A stretch of DNA of 64,000 bases from Saprospiraceae bacterium (GTDB lineage Bacteria > Bacteroidota > Bacteroidia > Chitinophagales > Saprospiraceae): NCBI GenBank assembly GCA_020628475.1, contig JAHDFB010000001.1, positions 1-64,000 of the forward strand. Reading direction: 5' to 3'. The notes under the pieces are model-generated. The model was not told where the DNA came from, searched no databases, and saw nothing but the letters and a program-made list of their open reading frames with translations. Numbering within the stretch: the stretch's first letter is position 1; each line of letters starts with the position of its first letter. Positions 1 through 10,110 of this stretch are shown here, in pieces. The position numbers and the translations under genes are program-made.

Positions 1-18
1 ATAACCAAACTATTTTTT

Positions 19-2586
19 ATGAAAAAATTATACTACTTAATGATTTTGTGTTTGTTTAGCTTAGCGGCACATGCACAGAGCACGATTACCGGGAAAATTT
101 TAGAAGATGGTACGAACGAACCTATGATAGGTGCTTCCGTACTAATTGATGGTACATCGAGCGGAACGGTTACGGACATCGATGGAAACTTTACTTTAAA
201 CGCACCGAATAAAGGCTTGATGACACTTGTCGTAACCTATGTTGGCTACCAAACACGAAGAATGGAAGTGAATATAGATTCAGATAAAGTGGATTTGGGA
301 ACGATTTTATTATCAACAGACGCAGTAGGCCTTGGAGAGGTTGTGGTTACTGGTATCGTTGATATCGTTCGAGATAGGCGCACACCTGTGGCTGTATCAA
401 CAGTAGGTTTGGCTGAAATACAGGCGAAAGCTGTTGGTAATGTTGAATTCCCAGAAGTATTAAAAAATACGCCTTCAGTATACGTATCTAACCAAATGGG
501 ATTTGGTGATTCTCAAATGTTTATGAGAGGATTCAATCAGATTAATACAGCATTCTTATTAAATGGACAGCCGATTAACGGAATGGAAGATGGTAGAATG
601 TACTGGTCAAACTGGTCTGGAATGTCTGATGTGGCTACTGCTGTTCAAGTACAGAGAGGTCTAGGATCATCTAAATTGGCTATCTCTTCAGTAGGAGGTA
701 CGGTGAATATCGTTACCAAAACAGTGGATAAAAAAGAAGGAGGATTTGGACGTGTAATGGTTGGAAACGATGGTTACTTCAAAAGTACTATTGCGTACAA
801 TACTGGATTAAAAGGAAAAATTGCCGTATCTGCATTAATGGATCATTGGCAAGCGAACAGAAAATGGGCAGAAGGTACCTTTGGTCAAGGACAAAACTAT
901 TTCTTATCAATTGGATTTGTTCCTTCTCCAAAGCATACATTCAATTTCTTGATTACAGGTGCACCTCAAAACCACGGTCAGAGATGGTCTCAAGATTCAT
1001 TGACATTGGCAGAAACACCAAAATTCAACCAACACTGGGGAATGTACAATGGTGAATTGATCTCAGAAAGAACGAATTTTTACCACAAACCAGTTCTTAA
1101 TTTATCTTGGGATTTTGCGATCAATGAAAAATCATCACTTTCTTCTGTCTTGTATGCTTCTTTTGGTCGAGGTGGTGGAACAGGAAACTACGGTAGAGCA
1201 AGAATTAGAACGGAAGAAGGTCAAGTGGATTGGGATGCTATTCAAGCTGCGGGAGCAGCAGATGACGATGGTATTGGTACCTTTAGCGATAACTATGCAA
1301 GAAGAGCTTCCATGAATAATCACCAATGGTATGGAAATGTAACAAGCTATGAGACGAAGCTTACAGATGATATATCATTGTCAGTAGGAGCTGATTTTAG
1401 ATTCTATAGAGGAGATCACTTCAGACAATTAGTTAATCTATTTGGATTGAACAGCTGGAATGAATCATTTAGACATGCTGAAAGACCGTCAGATTATCAA
1501 GTGACAGAAACATTCAGTGTAAACCCTTGGTCAACACTATTTACTTTTGCGGATGAATCTCAGAGAATTGCCTATGATTATTCAGAGAACATCAATTACC
1601 AAGGAGTATTTGGACAATTGGAATATGCGACCGCTAAACTTTCAACTTTTGTTCAAACGGCTGTATCAAACCAGACATATCAAAGAGAAGGACGTTGGTC
1701 TGATATCGGAAAATCTGAATTGATCAGTAAAATTGGATACAATGTAAAAGGTGGAGCTTCTTACTCGTTCGATCAGTCTAACACCGTATTTGCCAATGCT
1801 GGATATTACTCTAGACAACCATTCTTAGATAACATTTTCTCAAATATTAGATATTCAAATGACTTTGTAGAGCCAGAGGTATCGAACGAAAGTGTTGTAG
1901 GACTAGAATTAGGATACAAATTATTTACAGAGAACTTTGCGGCTAATTTAAACCTTTACAGAACGACTTGGGGTAACCGTACGAATATCACTGTATTCAA
2001 TAATGATAACGGTACACCAGATGATGAGTCTGACGATTTTGCTCAGAGAAATATTGAAAGAGGAATTGCTCAATTACACTCGGGAATTGAATTGGATTTA
2101 GGTTATAAAATCATGCGTGGCTTGAAGGTGAAAGGATATGCATCTTACGGTGACTGGAAATTTACTGAAATTGCAAGTGTGACGGTATTTAATGATGATA
2201 CAGGAGACTTAATTGGAGAGGAAGATGGAACTGATTTATCAGCGATTCACGTACCAAATGCTCCACAAACATCTTTTGGATTAGGTTTAGATTATGAAAT
2301 TCAAGGATTTACTGCTTATGCAGATTTCAACTATTTCGATAGAATCTTTAGAAATGATAATTTCTCAAGCGAATCTTTCCTTAGATCTGAAATCGGAACT
2401 TTAGATCCATATTCATTAGTAGATATGGGATTAGGATATAAGTTCAAGTTTGGAGCGAGAAGCTTGGAATTAAGAGCGAATATCTATAATGTATTGAATA
2501 CATTTTATATCAACCAATCCGATCCATTTGGATTGTTAAACGGTAATGGAAGAACTTGGAATACATCTTTAAGATTTAATTTCTAA
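19..2586 (+). CDS. TonB-dependent outer-membrane receptor with carboxypeptidase-regulatory-like domain
   Basis: An 855-residue outer-membrane active transporter. Residues 1-20 form a signal peptide ending in AHAQ. Residues about 22-105 are a carboxypeptidase-regulatory-like (beta-sandwich) domain, recognisable from the GKILEDGTNEPMIGASV start and the VVTYVGYQT end. Residues about 108-235 are the plug, with NTPSVYV, RGFNQINTAFLLNG and GGTVNIVTK motifs. The rest is a 22-stranded barrel ending in the terminal aromatic RFNF. No SusD gene follows, so it is not a classical glycan utilisation pair; the substrate is unknown. Only 18 bases precede the start, so the upstream context is cut off. A strong terminator follows at 2611-2642. 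Confidence 0.93.
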   Translation: MKKLYYLMILCLFSLAAHAQSTITGKILEDGTNEPMIGASVLIDGTSSGTVTDIDGNFTLNAPNKGLMTLVVTYVGYQTRRMEVNIDSDKVDLGTILLSTDAVGLGEVVVTGIVDIVRDRRTPVAVSTVGLAEIQAKAVGNVEFPEVLKNTPSVYVSNQMGFGDSQMFMRGFNQINTAFLLNGQPINGMEDGRMYWSNWSGMSDVATAVQVQRGLGSSKLAISSVGGTVNIVTKTVDKKEGGFGRVMVGNDGYFKSTIAYNTGLKGKIAVSALMDHWQANRKWAEGTFGQGQNYFLSIGFVPSPKHTFNFLITGAPQNHGQRWSQDSLTLAETPKFNQHWGMYNGELISERTNFYHKPVLNLSWDFAINEKSSLSSVLYASFGRGGGTGNYGRARIRTEEGQVDWDAIQAAGAADDDGIGTFSDNYARRASMNNHQWYGNVTSYETKLTDDISLSVGADFRFYRGDHFRQLVNLFGLNSWNESFRHAERPSDYQVTETFSVNPWSTLFTFADESQRIAYDYSENINYQGVFGQLEYATAKLSTFVQTAVSNQTYQREGRWSDIGKSELISKIGYNVKGGASYSFDQSNTVFANAGYYSRQPFLDNIFSNIRYSNDFVEPEVSNESVVGLELGYKLFTENFAANLNLYRTTWGNRTNITVFNNDNGTPDDESDDFAQRNIERGIAQLHSGIELDLGYKIMRGLKVKGYASYGDWKFTEIASVTVFNDDTGDLIGEEDGTDLSAIHVPNAPQTSFGLGLDYEIQGFTAYADFNYFDRIFRNDNFSSESFLRSEIGTLDPYSLVDMGLGYKFKFGARSLELRANIYNVLNTFYINQSDPFGLLNGNGRTWNTSLRFNF

Positions 2587-2610
2587 GAATTACTTCTAAA
2601 TAGAAACAAA

Positions 2611-2642
2611 CGTCAAGTAACTGGGTTGCTTGGCGTTTTTTT
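2611..2642 (+). terminator. Rho-independent terminator after the TonB receptor gene
   Basis: A 10-bp stem (2611-2620 with 2626-2635, two G-U pairs) with loop CTGGG is followed by a run of seven T. It separates the receptor gene from the next gene, so the two are probably transcribed separately. Confidence 0.8.
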
Positions 2643-2677
2643 ATGTTAACGAATCATATTATACAAATAACATATTG

Positions 2678-2685
2678 TACCTTTA
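2678..2685 (+). promoter_or_regulatory. Candidate -7 promoter element (TACCTTTA)
   Basis: TACCTTTA matches the Bacteroidota -7 consensus TAnnTTTG at seven of eight positions and lies about 34 bases before the ATG at 2720, just after the terminator. No convincing -33 box was seen. Confidence 0.4.
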
Positions 2686-2719
2686 TGCATATGTTTATTA
2701 AAAATATAAACCCTATTAA

Positions 2720-5551
2720 ATGAAGATAATTCTACGTTCGTTTGGCCTTTTACTTGGCTTAATTCTCAGCTTTACAGTATCTGCACAATTATTAATAACA
2801 GAAGTGATGTACAACCCTCCAGAATCTGGAAATGATTCATTGGAATACATCGAAATATATAATGCCGGAGCGGATTTAGATGTCACAGGATATAGAATGG
2901 AAGGCGTTCAATACGATTTTCCAGCGGGTATCATGACTTCGGGAGAATTTAAGATCATAGCTATCAATCCAGATGCCTTTGAAAATGTATTTGGAATGAC
3001 GGCAGAATCATTTGGTGGTGCGCTTTCTAATGGAGGAGAAGATGTAAGTATCCGTGATGAAAATGATGCCGTTGTTCATGAAATTATTTACGACAATTCA
3101 GATCCTTGGCCAACGAGTACCGATGGCGCGGCCGGAGAAGGTGCTTCGATTGTATTATGTGATTTTGATAACCCCAGTTTACCAGAATCTTGGAAGGCTT
3201 CTCAGAACTTAATCGGTGTGACCATTAATGGCAAATCCGTAAAAGGAAGTCCAAATGCAACGGAAGATCCGGGCTGTGAAGGTGGACCTTCAGGAATTGT
3301 AGTGACAACAGATGGATTGGATTTTGTACCAAAAGATATAACAATTAATGTAGGCGAAACCATCACTTTTTATAACGGAGGCGGTGGAAATCATAACGTC
3401 AATGGAAGTCTGGACGCTTATCCGGATAACCCAGAAGGATTTTACAGTGGAGACCCGTCTTCGGATGCATGGGAATATCCATTTACTTTCAATATTGCTG
3501 GCGTATATGATTATCAATGTGATCTGCACGTAGGCGCAGGTATGGTCGGTACAGTAACCGTTCTCGCTCAACCGGATAACTCTGATCTTCGAGTAACGGA
3601 GGTATTTTACAATTCCGGAATTCAATTAGACACATTGGAGTTTATTGAATTGTTCAATGCTGGAACTGGAGCAGCTCAGCTTGAGAATTACACACTTCAG
3701 TCAGCAGCTATAAATTCGACGCTTGGAGCTATGACTGTTGCACCAGGTGAGTACGCGGTTATATGTAAAAATAAAACAGCTTTTGAAGAAGCATTTGGAA
3801 CGGGAATCAATGCCATAGAGTGGGGTGAAGGAACCTTGAGCAATGGAGGCGATAATATTATTATGTTGAACGCGGATGGGGCAGAGATCATTAATGTAAG
3901 CTACGAAGATGTAGACCCATGGCCATTAGAGGCAGATGGATTTGGTGCGTCTCTGATTTTATGTAACCCATTTGGGAGCTTCTCAATTGATAATATTCAA
4001 GCAAATACCTTCCCAGAAATTACCTTTGCCGATAAAACATTCCAAACTTCTCCAGGAATGGAAAATTATTGTACCTATTCTATTGATGAAGTGAGTCAAG
4101 TAGATGGTCAAGGTGTAAATACCAAAACGAATTACAATGCTATTATTGAAGGAGTAGTATATGGAATTAATCTAAGACAAGGTGGTCTTCAATTTACAGT
4201 AATAGATGACGCAGGTGATGGTATTGGGGTATTTAGCAATGATACGGATTTTGGCTATGCAGTTACAGAAGGAGATATTGTTCAATTACGAGGAAATATT
4301 GGTCAATTCAATGGTTTAAGTCAAATTTATTTAGACGACGTACAGTTATTGAATACAACAAGTATAGCAGCTCCAACAGTAGTGACTGAATTGAATGAAT
4401 CAACAGAATCTCAATTAATTACTATAGAAAATGTGAGCATAGTAAATCCCGATGATTGGGATAATTTCATTGGAGGATTTAATGTAGAAGTGACCAATGG
4501 TACAAACACTTTTAATCTTCGAATTGATAATGACCTAACAGATATTATTCCATTAGCTTATCCTACTGGAACCTTTAATCTTACAGGGATAGGAGGTCAA
4601 TTTGATCAAAATGCACCGTATGACGAGGGGTATCAAATATTACCAAGATACATGAGCGATATCGATCCATTCAATCCATTTGTCAACAATTACCCTCCAC
4701 GAACTATTGGCGAGATGACTGAAAATGATGCCGAGGGCGTTGCGGATTCATTGGATATCAATTGTACCTTAGAAGGAACAGTATATGGTTTCAATTTGAG
4801 AGCTACCGGATTACAATTTACCATTATTGATGATGCCGGAGACGGTATTGCGATATTTTCTTCAGCAGAGAATTTTGGATACACACCAAATGAAGGAGAT
4901 TATATACAAGTAAAGGGACAGATTGATCAATTCAATGGACTGACAGAATTAATCCCGGATTCCTTATTTGTTTTAGGAACGGAGGATTTGATCAATCCTA
5001 TATTTATTATCTCAGACCTTGGTGAATATTCTGAATCACAATATGTTAAGATTAGTAATACAGTGGAGCTTGTTGATCCAACTCAATGGTTAGGCGATGG
5101 GTCGACGTTCTCAGTGGATGTGACAGACGGCAGTACTACTTGGGAAATATTAATTGATAATGAAACGGATTTAGCCAATACACCACTTCCTGCACATGAT
5201 TTATTAGAAATCAGTGGAATCGGAAGCCAGCGGGATATCAGTGCGCCATTTGATGAAGGCTACAGAATTGTCCCGCGATATGCAGATGATATCAACTTTA
5301 TTGTTTCAACGGAAAACTACTTAGATGATAATTCGCTAATGGTCTACCCAAATCCAGCTAGTAATTTTGTGGTTTTAGAGGGAAGTTCAGTGGATGTTAT
5401 ATCCTATGAAATGTACGATATATTGGGAGGACTTACGTCCAAAGGCACGGGTACCTTGATCGATATTACAGCATTTAATTCGGGGAACTATTTGATTAAA
5501 GTATTTACATCGAAAGGAGTAGTGACGAAGAAAGTGGATATTATCAGATAA
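2720..5551 (+). CDS. Secreted lamin-tail / cupredoxin / OB-like domain protein with T9SS type A sorting domain
   Basis: A 943-residue secreted protein. Signal peptide at 1-22 (ends VSAQ). A lamin-tail-like domain covers about 24-165 (LLITEVMYNPPE start, LSNGGEDVSI, DPWP). A plastocyanin-like domain covers about 190-283 and keeps all four type-1 copper ligands: H225, C267, H270, M275. A second lamin-tail domain covers about 288-440. Two similar OB-fold/DUF5689-like modules follow (about 455-640 and 675-855), each with a VYG-NLR-x-GLQFT-IDDAGDGI core. The C terminus (about 866-943) is a T9SS type A sorting domain (MVYPNPASNFVVLEG). Export by T9SS to the cell surface is inferred. Function beyond copper binding is unknown. 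Confidence 0.88.
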   Translation: MKIILRSFGLLLGLILSFTVSAQLLITEVMYNPPESGNDSLEYIEIYNAGADLDVTGYRMEGVQYDFPAGIMTSGEFKIIAINPDAFENVFGMTAESFGGALSNGGEDVSIRDENDAVVHEIIYDNSDPWPTSTDGAAGEGASIVLCDFDNPSLPESWKASQNLIGVTINGKSVKGSPNATEDPGCEGGPSGIVVTTDGLDFVPKDITINVGETITFYNGGGGNHNVNGSLDAYPDNPEGFYSGDPSSDAWEYPFTFNIAGVYDYQCDLHVGAGMVGTVTVLAQPDNSDLRVTEVFYNSGIQLDTLEFIELFNAGTGAAQLENYTLQSAAINSTLGAMTVAPGEYAVICKNKTAFEEAFGTGINAIEWGEGTLSNGGDNIIMLNADGAEIINVSYEDVDPWPLEADGFGASLILCNPFGSFSIDNIQANTFPEITFADKTFQTSPGMENYCTYSIDEVSQVDGQGVNTKTNYNAIIEGVVYGINLRQGGLQFTVIDDAGDGIGVFSNDTDFGYAVTEGDIVQLRGNIGQFNGLSQIYLDDVQLLNTTSIAAPTVVTELNESTESQLITIENVSIVNPDDWDNFIGGFNVEVTNGTNTFNLRIDNDLTDIIPLAYPTGTFNLTGIGGQFDQNAPYDEGYQILPRYMSDIDPFNPFVNNYPPRTIGEMTENDAEGVADSLDINCTLEGTVYGFNLRATGLQFTIIDDAGDGIAIFSSAENFGYTPNEGDYIQVKGQIDQFNGLTELIPDSLFVLGTEDLINPIFIISDLGEYSESQYVKISNTVELVDPTQWLGDGSTFSVDVTDGSTTWEILIDNETDLANTPLPAHDLLEISGIGSQRDISAPFDEGYRIVPRYADDINFIVSTENYLDDNSLMVYPNPASNFVVLEGSSVDVISYEMYDILGGLTSKGTGTLIDITAFNSGNYLIKVFTSKGVVTKKVDIIR

Positions 5552-5680
5552 GTTATTCGTTAAAAAATTGTTATTTAATCTAGGGATTAATGACTTTTTG
5601 TCGAATAATTCGTCAATTTAGAAACTAATAGTACAAATTGTTACTTAATACATGTACATAACCAAAACAAATTATAAAAA

Positions 5681-6406
5681 ATGAATAAAATATTTTCGAT
5701 AACAGCCGTAATGGCCTTGTGCTTTTCTTTCATTTCAAATGTTTCAGCACAAAAAGAATTGAAAGAAGGTGTGATAACCATGGAATTAACGGAAGTTAAG
5801 GCAGATGATCCAGCTATGCAGGCTCAATTGCAAATGATGAAAGGTTCTTCTACTGTGGTAGCCTTTGATGAGAAAAAATCGGTTGTGAAAATGGAAATGA
5901 TGGGTGGAATGATGGGTATGACCATTGTCACCAGCAATGAAGATAAAACAGGGTTTTTATTGTTCGACATGTCTATGGTCGGTATGAAAAACAAGGTGAA
6001 TATCAATGCCGAAGATGTTGCTAAACAAAAGGAAACAGAAGCGGCAAATGATATGGAAGTAACCTATGACAAATCCGACACAAAAGAAATCGCTGGGTAC
6101 AAATGTTTCAAAGCGACGATCAGTTCACCAGATATGCAAGGTTCAACGATTACGGCATATTTGACGGATGAAATAAAGATTAAAGCGGACGTAATCCAAG
6201 GTATTAGCGCCGATAAAATCGATGGTTTTCCATTGGAGTATTCTATTGGCGGACCTGGAATGTCAATGATCTATACAACGACCGATGTGAAATTCGAAGT
6301 GGATGATTCTATGTTAAACGTAAATACAGAGGGGTTCGAAGAAATGTCTATGGAAGAGTTTCAGAATAAAATGAAAGCGTTTGGTGGCGGAGGAATGGGA
6401 TTCTAA
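5681..6406 (+). CDS. DUF4412-type secreted protein
   Basis: A 241-residue protein with a signal peptide at 1-23 (NVSAQ). Its body has the pattern of DUF4412 proteins: a first strand EGVITMELTEVK, a Met/Gly-rich segment about 68-80, and the stretch KEIAGYKCFKATI with a single Cys. The C terminus is glycine-rich. These proteins are probably periplasmic or surface lipid/envelope-associated beta-sandwich proteins of unknown role. The gene stands alone between a 129-base gap and a convergent terminator. Confidence 0.75.
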   Translation: MNKIFSITAVMALCFSFISNVSAQKELKEGVITMELTEVKADDPAMQAQLQMMKGSSTVVAFDEKKSVVKMEMMGGMMGMTIVTSNEDKTGFLLFDMSMVGMKNKVNINAEDVAKQKETEAANDMEVTYDKSDTKEIAGYKCFKATISSPDMQGSTITAYLTDEIKIKADVIQGISADKIDGFPLEYSIGGPGMSMIYTTTDVKFEVDDSMLNVNTEGFEEMSMEEFQNKMKAFGGGGMGF

Positions 6407-6435
6407 GAAATCAATTGTAAGTTAGATATATAAAG

Positions 6436-6467
6436 GCCAGGTTCTGCATTAAGAACTTGGCTTTTTT
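6436..6467. terminator. Terminator between convergent genes
   Basis: A 10-bp stem (6436-6445 with 6452-6461, one G-U) with a six-base loop is followed by TTTTTT on the plus strand. It ends the DUF4412 gene and may also serve the facing receptor gene. Confidence 0.75.
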
Positions 6468-6544
6468 ATTGGATATTGGTTTGTACAATGAACCTAGATT
6501 GTATAATATCGATGAGTTCAATATTCTCAATTAAGTCTTATATA

Positions 6545-9130
6545 TTAAAACTCTAAACGCACACTCAGATTGGGAGTAAATAATAGGTTCCTTCGTTCTA
6601 AGCTTGTAATGTTTGTTGTCATATTAGGACCTTGCAGTAAGAAGTATTCGCGGCTTTCAATGTTTTCTTGATTAAAAAGGTTAAGTACCGAAAAACTGAT
6701 GGTCATCGTCTGATGTTTATTCCATTGATAATTATAGGCAATGGAGCTGTTAATTTCATAAATAGGACTTAGGCGTTCGGTATTAATGCCCGAGTATATG
6801 AGTTGATATTGATTATCTTGCCCCGTTTGTATGAAATCAACAATTTCTGAATAAGGTAACCCAGAGGCAAATTTTAAGCCGAGACCCAATTCAAATCGTT
6901 GTATTCGAATTTTATTCGACCATTGTAGAACATGTGTTTGATCAAAATCCGATAAAAATGCTGCTTCCTGAAGTTCTAAAAATTCAAAGGCCGTTCTGCT
7001 TAATGAATAACTGAGCCAAGATTTTAGATTTTTGTATCGTTTCTTTATTAGAATATCCAGCCCTAAAATATCTGCCGATCCAACAATAGGTTGTCCACGG
7101 TCGACCAATTCAATATCATGTGCACGACTACTTAAGTTGCTGATGGTTCTGCGATAAGCTTGTATATCGAAGACCCATTGCCCAAAACTAGCAACACTAC
7201 CAATCTGGAATAAATCGGCCGATTGTACAGGAATTTTATTACGTTCAGATAGAGCCCAAAGGGAAGCGCTGATTCCAAAATTATTCCCTCGAAACTCTTG
7301 AACCTGACTTATAAATTGATAGTGACGTCCATAATTAGCATGAACACTTATCTGGTCATTAAGTGCATAGGAAAGACGCACTCGTGGCTCGGGATACAGA
7401 TTGTCAAAACGTCCAAACAAGCTTGTACGTAGTCCGATATTGACGCCTATAATTTGGTGAATAGGGTTTTTCCAACTGACATATAGGCTATGTAATGAAG
7501 ATTGAGTATTCGCATTATCTTCAACTTTAGTGTCCATCCGAACCTGTTCCAATACAGAAAACGCGACTTCATAGTGATTGTATTGATATCCAATTTCCCA
7601 AACTTGATGCAATCGATTTTTACCCTTGGTGCTTATACCAATCTGACGATCGATAATTTGATTGGTTTTCTCGCCGATAACCTGAAAATCTTCAGGATTA
7701 TCAACCCGGTTAGCAAACGCATAATCAAATGAATAATTCGTGTAAATGCCTTGTATATTTGATTGAATAGAAGAGTTCCATTGTTTTTGATAAAAAGCAC
7801 TCAATCCAATATTAGAAATGAATAGACTGTCACTTTGAAATTCGTTTTGGACATTGTTCTGAATATCATCTATAAATTGATTTCGTGCAAAGAGGCCAGA
7901 AAATTCAAGTCGTTGAGTGGCTGAAAGTTTCGATGAAATTTTAATATTGGCATCGCCAAAATAAATGTCATCTTCCACCATAATGTGATCTGGTAAACCA
8001 GCTAAAGCCTTATTTCCCAGAATTAAACCTTGTTCATTGTATAGAGCGATATTTTTGAAAGTTGGCGTTCTGAACCATTCATCATAAGACCGTCTCAATG
8101 AAAAATCAATACTAACAGGCCGCTTTCCAGGAAGAAATTGATGCCCATATAAATAGGCATGTGTCATATTTATTCCTACGCCATATCGAACAAGCGTATC
8201 CCGTTCATTCGAGCTGCTAAGTTTCATCACGCCGGCTATTCGCCCACCGTATTCTGCACCAAAACCTCCACGATAAACCTCCATTTCATCAATAATAAAA
8301 GGATTTATAGCAGATACCATCCCAAAATAATGAGCCGCGTGATAAATTGGAATGTTTTCCCATAAAATGAGATTTTGATCCGGTGTACATCCTCGGATGC
8401 GAATATCCGATGCCTGTGAACTAGGAGAGGAGATGCCGGGTAAGAACTGAGCTAAAGCCAGCACATCTGGTTCTGCAGCCCCAGGAAGACTACCAATCCG
8501 TCTAGGAGAGAGAACCGTTGATGCCCCATTATCCTGAAGATCGATACCGTCTAGTATGTAATCTTTAATAATTAAGAAATCGTCCGAATAATCTGGAAGT
8601 TCCAAGTAAATTTCAACACAATCTCCGTCAATGGCTTTTATGGAATACAGCCTTTGTTCATAACCTACATATCGAATGACCAAGTTACTTCCAATTTGAA
8701 GCTGATTCAGCTCGAAAAAACCTTGTTCATTGGCAGCCGTTCCAACGGAGCTCCCTTCAATTTGAACCGTGGCATAGGGTAGTATTGAGTTGCTTTCCGC
8801 ATCTTTTATAGTCCCGCATACGTACCCTTTGATGGGAATAGGCATTGCTTTGATCGCGATGAAGTTTCCTTCCAAGCGAACATATGTAAGCTGATTTTTA
8901 GTAAAAACTTCTTCGAGAATGAGCTCAATAGAATCGGTCTCTATATGAACTTCAATAAATCGATTTTCTACGTCAGCAATCTTATACGAAAAAAGAATGT
9001 CCGTTTGAGATTCAATGTCTTGCATGATATCAATGATCGAACCATGATTAAAATGCAAGATGACACTTGGACCTTGAGCCCAAATTGCACAGCTTAGAAA
9101 TATGAAAATAAGCGTGATTCCCCCGCGCAC
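6545..9130 (-). CDS. FecA-like TonB-dependent receptor with STN signalling domain
   Basis: An 861-residue receptor starting at GTG 9130; no ATG is near and a signal peptide (1-18, AIWAQ) follows directly. Residues about 20-77 form an STN (secretin/TonB N-terminal) domain, the part that contacts a FecR anti-sigma factor in the periplasm. Residues about 95-180 are a carboxypeptidase-regulatory-like domain (ILPYATVQIEGSSVGT). The plug follows (VLALAQFLPGISSPSS, SDIRIRGCTPDQNLILW), then the barrel, ending VRLEF. It is the last gene of a sigma - fecR - receptor operon, 15 bases after fecR, so ligand uptake probably induces its own synthesis. The ligand is unknown. Confidence 0.92.
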   Translation of the reverse strand: MRGGITLIFIFLSCAIWAQGPSVILHFNHGSIIDIMQDIESQTDILFSYKIADVENRFIEVHIETDSIELILEEVFTKNQLTYVRLEGNFIAIKAMPIPIKGYVCGTIKDAESNSILPYATVQIEGSSVGTAANEQGFFELNQLQIGSNLVIRYVGYEQRLYSIKAIDGDCVEIYLELPDYSDDFLIIKDYILDGIDLQDNGASTVLSPRRIGSLPGAAEPDVLALAQFLPGISSPSSQASDIRIRGCTPDQNLILWENIPIYHAAHYFGMVSAINPFIIDEMEVYRGGFGAEYGGRIAGVMKLSSSNERDTLVRYGVGINMTHAYLYGHQFLPGKRPVSIDFSLRRSYDEWFRTPTFKNIALYNEQGLILGNKALAGLPDHIMVEDDIYFGDANIKISSKLSATQRLEFSGLFARNQFIDDIQNNVQNEFQSDSLFISNIGLSAFYQKQWNSSIQSNIQGIYTNYSFDYAFANRVDNPEDFQVIGEKTNQIIDRQIGISTKGKNRLHQVWEIGYQYNHYEVAFSVLEQVRMDTKVEDNANTQSSLHSLYVSWKNPIHQIIGVNIGLRTSLFGRFDNLYPEPRVRLSYALNDQISVHANYGRHYQFISQVQEFRGNNFGISASLWALSERNKIPVQSADLFQIGSVASFGQWVFDIQAYRRTISNLSSRAHDIELVDRGQPIVGSADILGLDILIKKRYKNLKSWLSYSLSRTAFEFLELQEAAFLSDFDQTHVLQWSNKIRIQRFELGLGLKFASGLPYSEIVDFIQTGQDNQYQLIYSGINTERLSPIYEINSSIAYNYQWNKHQTMTISFSVLNLFNQENIESREYFLLQGPNMTTNITSLERRNLLFTPNLSVRLEF

Positions 9131-9145
9131 AAAACGATTTCTTAT

Positions 9146-10054
9146 TTAATAAATATAGACAGTCTGTTGATCAATTCGATAAGATAAATCCAATGGAAGC
9201 GTAATGGCCTTCATGGCAAGATCTAAATTGTCATGTTTAAAATTACAGGATAATTTTACATTCAAATCAATATTTTCATGATTTATTTCAATGGCGTATT
9301 GACGTTCTAATTCACTTAAAATAAATCCTAAAGTTTCATTATTAAATCGACTAATCCCGTCCACCCAATCATGATGGTTTTTTGCACCGATTAAAGATTC
9401 TTCTATCAATCGACCTTGCTGTAATTTTACATAAGCTCCTTTCTCTAAAATCCAGCGTTCGGAATTGGATGCATTGGACACGCGAACACGTCCTTCTGTA
9501 CAAGAAACCACATAGTTTTTCCCTCGATCCTTCACTTGGAAGACCGTTCCCAAAACTTCGACCGTACCATTCGGACTCGAGACACTAAACGTACTACCTT
9601 TTCGAACAGTAAATTGAGCTTCTCCTTCAAGCTGAACTTGACGATTCGAATCCCAATCCTTTTTAGAATAGCTTAATATACTTGAAGCATTCAATATAAC
9701 TTCAGATCCATCAGGTAATAGTTCATGAATCTTTTGGCCTTGAGCCACTTCTATACGAACTAGCTGATCGCCAGGCCAAGCAACATATCCTATGATAAAT
9801 AGTAAACAAGCTGCAACAGCAATAGAACCCAATCTTTTAATGGAGAAAATGTTGGTGGTTGTCGGTAAGGTTTTTTTCTGGTTTAGTATTTCATTCAACA
9901 TCGAAGATTCATCGATTGAAGCTACCTGAAGTTGATCCGCATGTTGAATCGTTTTAGACAATGATTCAAATTCTGGCCTTTGCTTAAAAACGTTTAATTC
10001 TTCTTCAGAAATCGTTCCTTCTATCCATTTATGTAATAATTCGTCATCTTTCAT
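9146..10054 (-). CDS. fecR: FecR-family anti-sigma factor / sigma regulator
   Basis: A single-pass inner-membrane regulator. It begins with a cytoplasmic anti-sigma region (ELLHKWIEGTISEEEL), has one membrane segment near residues 78-96 (IAVAACLLFIIGYVAW), a periplasmic FecR beta region with LPDGSEVILNASS and GEAQFTVRKG, and a C-terminal DUF4974 (STN-like) domain that would meet the receptor STN domain. The longest frame starts at GTG 10078 (310 residues), but ATG 10054 gives the usual N terminus MKDDELLHKW (302 residues) and is preferred. It lies between the sigma gene and the receptor gene. Confidence 0.92.
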   Translation of the reverse strand: MKDDELLHKWIEGTISEEELNVFKQRPEFESLSKTIQHADQLQVASIDESSMLNEILNQKKTLPTTTNIFSIKRLGSIAVAACLLFIIGYVAWPGDQLVRIEVAQGQKIHELLPDGSEVILNASSILSYSKKDWDSNRQVQLEGEAQFTVRKGSTFSVSSPNGTVEVLGTVFQVKDRGKNYVVSCTEGRVRVSNASNSERWILEKGAYVKLQQGRLIEESLIGAKNHHDWVDGISRFNNETLGFILSELERQYAIEINHENIDLNVKLSCNFKHDNLDLAMKAITLPLDLSYRIDQQTVYIY

Positions 10055-10110
10055 TTCATATTTATCTTCTTTTGTCACTACTACAAGTGAAATCTTAAAA
10101 GTCCTACCAC

